DNA of 7,547 nucleotides. Origin: Desulfuromonas sp. GTDB lineage: Bacteria > Desulfobacterota > Desulfuromonadia > Desulfuromonadales > Trichloromonadaceae. Within the stretch, counting starts at the first letter, position 1. Every line of letters starts with the position of its first letter. Position numbers and translations under genes: made by a program. The DNA lies in the NCBI GenBank assembly GCA_030145265.1, contig JAQYWA010000089.1, positions 1 through 7,547 of the forward strand, in the 5' to 3' direction. Under the pieces are notes generated by a model. It was not told the origin of the DNA. It saw only the letters and a program-made list of their open reading frames with translations, and searched no databases. This document shows positions 5,519 through 7,547 of the stretch, in pieces.

Positions 5519-7547
5519 ATGAGCAAGAAGATGCTGATCAATGCCTCCCATCCGGAGGAGCACCGGGCCGCTATCGTTGACGAAGGCGCCCTCACTGAAC
5601 TCGAAATCGAAGTCGTCGGCCGGGAACAGACCCGGGGCAATATCTATAAGGCGGTTGTAGTCCGGGTAGAAACGGGACTGCAGGCCGCCTTTGTCGATTA
5701 CGGCGCCGACCGCCTCGGTTTTCTGCAGATGGGAGAAATCCACCCCTCCTGCTACCGCCAGAACGAGAATAACAACGAGACCAAGGGGCGGCCGCGCATC
5801 AGCGACGTACTGCACCGCGGCCAGGAACTTCTGGTCCAGGTCGTCAAGGAGGAACGCGGCACCAAAGGCGCGGCCCTGACCACCTTCCTTTCCCTGCCTG
5901 GTCGCTACATGGTCCTGATGCCCGAGAGCGACACCAAGGGGGTCTCCCGTAAGATCGAAGAAGAATCCCAACGCAAAAAGCTAAAAAGCTCTATGGCGTC
6001 GATGGACCTGCCGAACAACATGGGCTACATCGTGCGCACCGCCGGCATTGGCCAGACCAAAGAAGAACTCAAGCGCGACTTCGACTACCTGCTTCGGGTC
6101 TATGAAAACATCCAGGCCCTGGCCAAGCGCTCCAAGGCGCCGGTCCTGGTCTACAAAGAGTCGAACCTGGTCATCCGAATGATCCGCGACTACTTCAACG
6201 CCGACATCGACGAAGTGCTGGTCGACGATTCCAATGTGTTTCAAGATGCCAAAGACTTCTTTCAGCAGGTCATGCCCGAATACGCCCGCCTGGTCAAACT
6301 GCATCAGGAAAAGCGGCCGATCTTCTCCCGCTACCAGATCGAGGAGCAGATTGAGACCATCAGCAAGAACAAGGTGCCCCTCCCCTCCGGCGGCTCCATC
6401 GTCATCGACAGCACCGAAGCCCTGGTAGCCATCGACGTCAACTCGGGCAAAATGGCCTCGGAAAAAGGGGTCGAGGCAACCGCGTACAAAACCAATATGG
6501 AGGCGGCCGCCGAAGTCGGGCGCCAACTGCGCCTGCGCGACCTCGGCGGCCTGATCGTCATCGACTTCATCGACATGCGCGACCGCAAGCACATCCGCGA
6601 AGTTGAGAAGGTCCTCAAAGATGCCCTCAAGAATGACAAGGCAAGGGTCACCGTCGGCCACATCAGCAGCCAGTTCGGCATGCTCGAAATGAGCCGGCAG
6701 CGGATCAAGACGACCCTGGCCGAAGGTGCTTTTCTGACTTGCCCCCATTGCGAAGGGAGCGGCCGGATCAAGAGCACTGAGGCCCAGTCAGTGGCATTCC
6801 TGCGCAAGCTTCAGGCTGGCATCGCCAAAGGGCAGATCGGCACAGCCGAAGGTGAAGTCCCCTTGGATGTCGCCACCTATCTGCTCAACACCCGCCGAGA
6901 AGAACTCCTGCTGATGGAACGCCAGCACCGCCTGACGATCATCATCAAAGGGCGCGCCGACCTGAAATCGGAACAGTTCGAACTGACCTTCCTCAAGCGA
7001 GAGAAAGAGGAACTGGCCCCTGAATACATCGACGCGACCTCGGTGACACCGCCCTCACTGGAGGAAGTTGACAGCCTGGAGGCCGAAGCGCCCGAGGAAA
7101 ACCCAGCTGAATCAGCCGAGGCCGAAGGGACAGAAGAACCCGGAAAGAAAAAACGCAGGCGTCGCAGGCGCAAGAAGAAAAGTGCCGAAACGCCATCGGT
7201 ACCCGGCGAACAGGACACCGAAGAATCAGACAATGAAAACCAGGACATTGCAGAAACACCAGACAGCGAAGGCGACGAATTACAGATTGTAGCTGCTGAA
7301 GAGTCCAGCGAAACAGGCGCGACTGCCGAAGCAACTTCAACCACAGAGGAAGAACCTCAAGCGACAAAGAGACCCCGCCGTCGCCGCCGCAGGAAACCGG
7401 CTGACGCAACCGCAGAACAAACGGCCGTAGAGGAAAATGTAGTCAGCGAAACAGTTCCGGAAGGCATCCCGGCTGCGCCTGAAGCACCGGCTGCGCCTGA
7501 AGCACCGGCTGCGCCTGAAGCACCGGCTGCGCCTGAAGCACCGGCTG
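5519..7547 (+). CDS. rne: Ribonuclease E/G family endoribonuclease, RNase E-like (3' end outside window)
   Basis: The open frame runs from ATG (MSKKMLINAS) to the window edge, 676 codons without a stop. It encodes the endonuclease that starts mRNA decay and processes rRNA and tRNA precursors. An S1 RNA-binding domain spans about residues 36-125, and a 5'-sensor/RNase H-like region follows. The catalytic core has the two expected Mg-binding aspartates in VAIDVNSG (Asp306) and LIVIDFIDM (Asp349). The zinc-link motif CPHC (408-411) is present, as is the core's end (YLLNTRREELLLME). Core motifs such as FSRYQIEEQIE and LPSGGSIVIDSTEAL, together with the long tail, favour RNase E over RNase G, though databases may label it rng. 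From about residue 500 the protein is acidic, low-complexity and probably disordered. It has two Arg/Lys blocks (543-554 and 617-627) likely to bind RNA, then PAAPEA repeats. The start matches family N-termini. The Shine-Dalgarno is weak and lies beside a hairpin, in keeping with controlled expression. Confidence 0.93.
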   Translation, partial: MSKKMLINASHPEEHRAAIVDEGALTELEIEVVGREQTRGNIYKAVVVRVETGLQAAFVDYGADRLGFLQMGEIHPSCYRQNENNNETKGRPRISDVLHRGQELLVQVVKEERGTKGAALTTFLSLPGRYMVLMPESDTKGVSRKIEEESQRKKLKSSMASMDLPNNMGYIVRTAGIGQTKEELKRDFDYLLRVYENIQALAKRSKAPVLVYKESNLVIRMIRDYFNADIDEVLVDDSNVFQDAKDFFQQVMPEYARLVKLHQEKRPIFSRYQIEEQIETISKNKVPLPSGGSIVIDSTEALVAIDVNSGKMASEKGVEATAYKTNMEAAAEVGRQLRLRDLGGLIVIDFIDMRDRKHIREVEKVLKDALKNDKARVTVGHISSQFGMLEMSRQRIKTTLAEGAFLTCPHCEGSGRIKSTEAQSVAFLRKLQAGIAKGQIGTAEGEVPLDVATYLLNTRREELLLMERQHRLTIIIKGRADLKSEQFELTFLKREKEELAPEYIDATSVTPPSLEEVDSLEAEAPEENPAESAEAEGTEEPGKKKRRRRRRKKKSAETPSVPGEQDTEESDNENQDIAETPDSEGDELQIVAAEESSETGATAEATSTTEEEPQATKRPRRRRRRKPADATAEQTAVEENVVSETVPEGIPAAPEAPAAPEAPAAPEAPAAPEAPA
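7471..7547 (+). repeat. 18-bp tandem repeat encoding PAAPEA
   Basis: Four exact copies of the 18-base unit ggctgcgcctgaagcacc (7471-7488, 7489-7506, 7507-7524, 7525-7542) are followed by the first five bases of a fifth at the window edge. The unit length is a multiple of three, so copy-number change keeps the RNase E frame. The copies are identical even at third positions, which points to recent expansion. The array continues beyond the window, so the total is unknown. Confidence 0.93.

Noticed and set aside
5429..6748. Minus-strand open frames of 180 and 255 codons opposite the RNase E gene
   Set aside because: They are antisense to the conserved RNase E core, are rich in Asp/Val/Gly repeats typical of reverse-read codons, and have no recognisable domain.

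Overview
The window looks like chromosomal DNA from a GC-rich Desulfuromonadales-type bacterium (Geobacter/Desulfuromonas/Pelobacter group). The clues are the tail of a small multihaem c-type cytochrome with a PpcA-like ending (CxxCH followed by KK and stop), a PATAN/DUF4388-type protein, and an RNase E that starts in the style of this group. The assignment rests on remembered family features, not on a search. No mobile element, tRNA, rRNA or CRISPR array is visible.

Layout. Bases 1-36 are the 3' end of a plus-strand cytochrome gene. A strong bidirectional terminator (54-94) separates it from a convergent minus-strand block that reads from right to left: an ABC-F ATPase (5143-3206), a ParA/MinD-like ATPase with an added zinc-binding motif (3194-1905), a protein with two DUF4388-like repeats (1806-853), and a seven-helix membrane protein (807-115). 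The ABC-F and ParA-like genes are 11 bases apart and probably co-transcribed. A good sigma70-type promoter in the 98-base gap before the DUF4388-like gene can drive the last two genes separately. The ATPase, the PATAN-like protein and the membrane protein form a plausible but uncharacterised localisation or signalling module.

A 375-base divergent intergenic region (5144-5518) follows. It holds back-to-back candidate promoters and a leader of about 270 nt with several hairpins. The leader belongs to a plus-strand RNase E/G-family gene that begins at 5519 and runs off the right edge. This gene encodes a complete RNase E-like catalytic core. It then has a low-complexity acidic tail with two arginine-rich blocks and a perfect 18-bp tandem repeat (PAAPEA) still running at the window end.

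The points most worth checking are the ParA-zinc/DUF4388/7TM module, a nine-G homopolymer inside the ParA-like gene, the structured leader in front of the RNase E gene, and the repetitive tail of that protein. No clearly new defence or mobile system is present.
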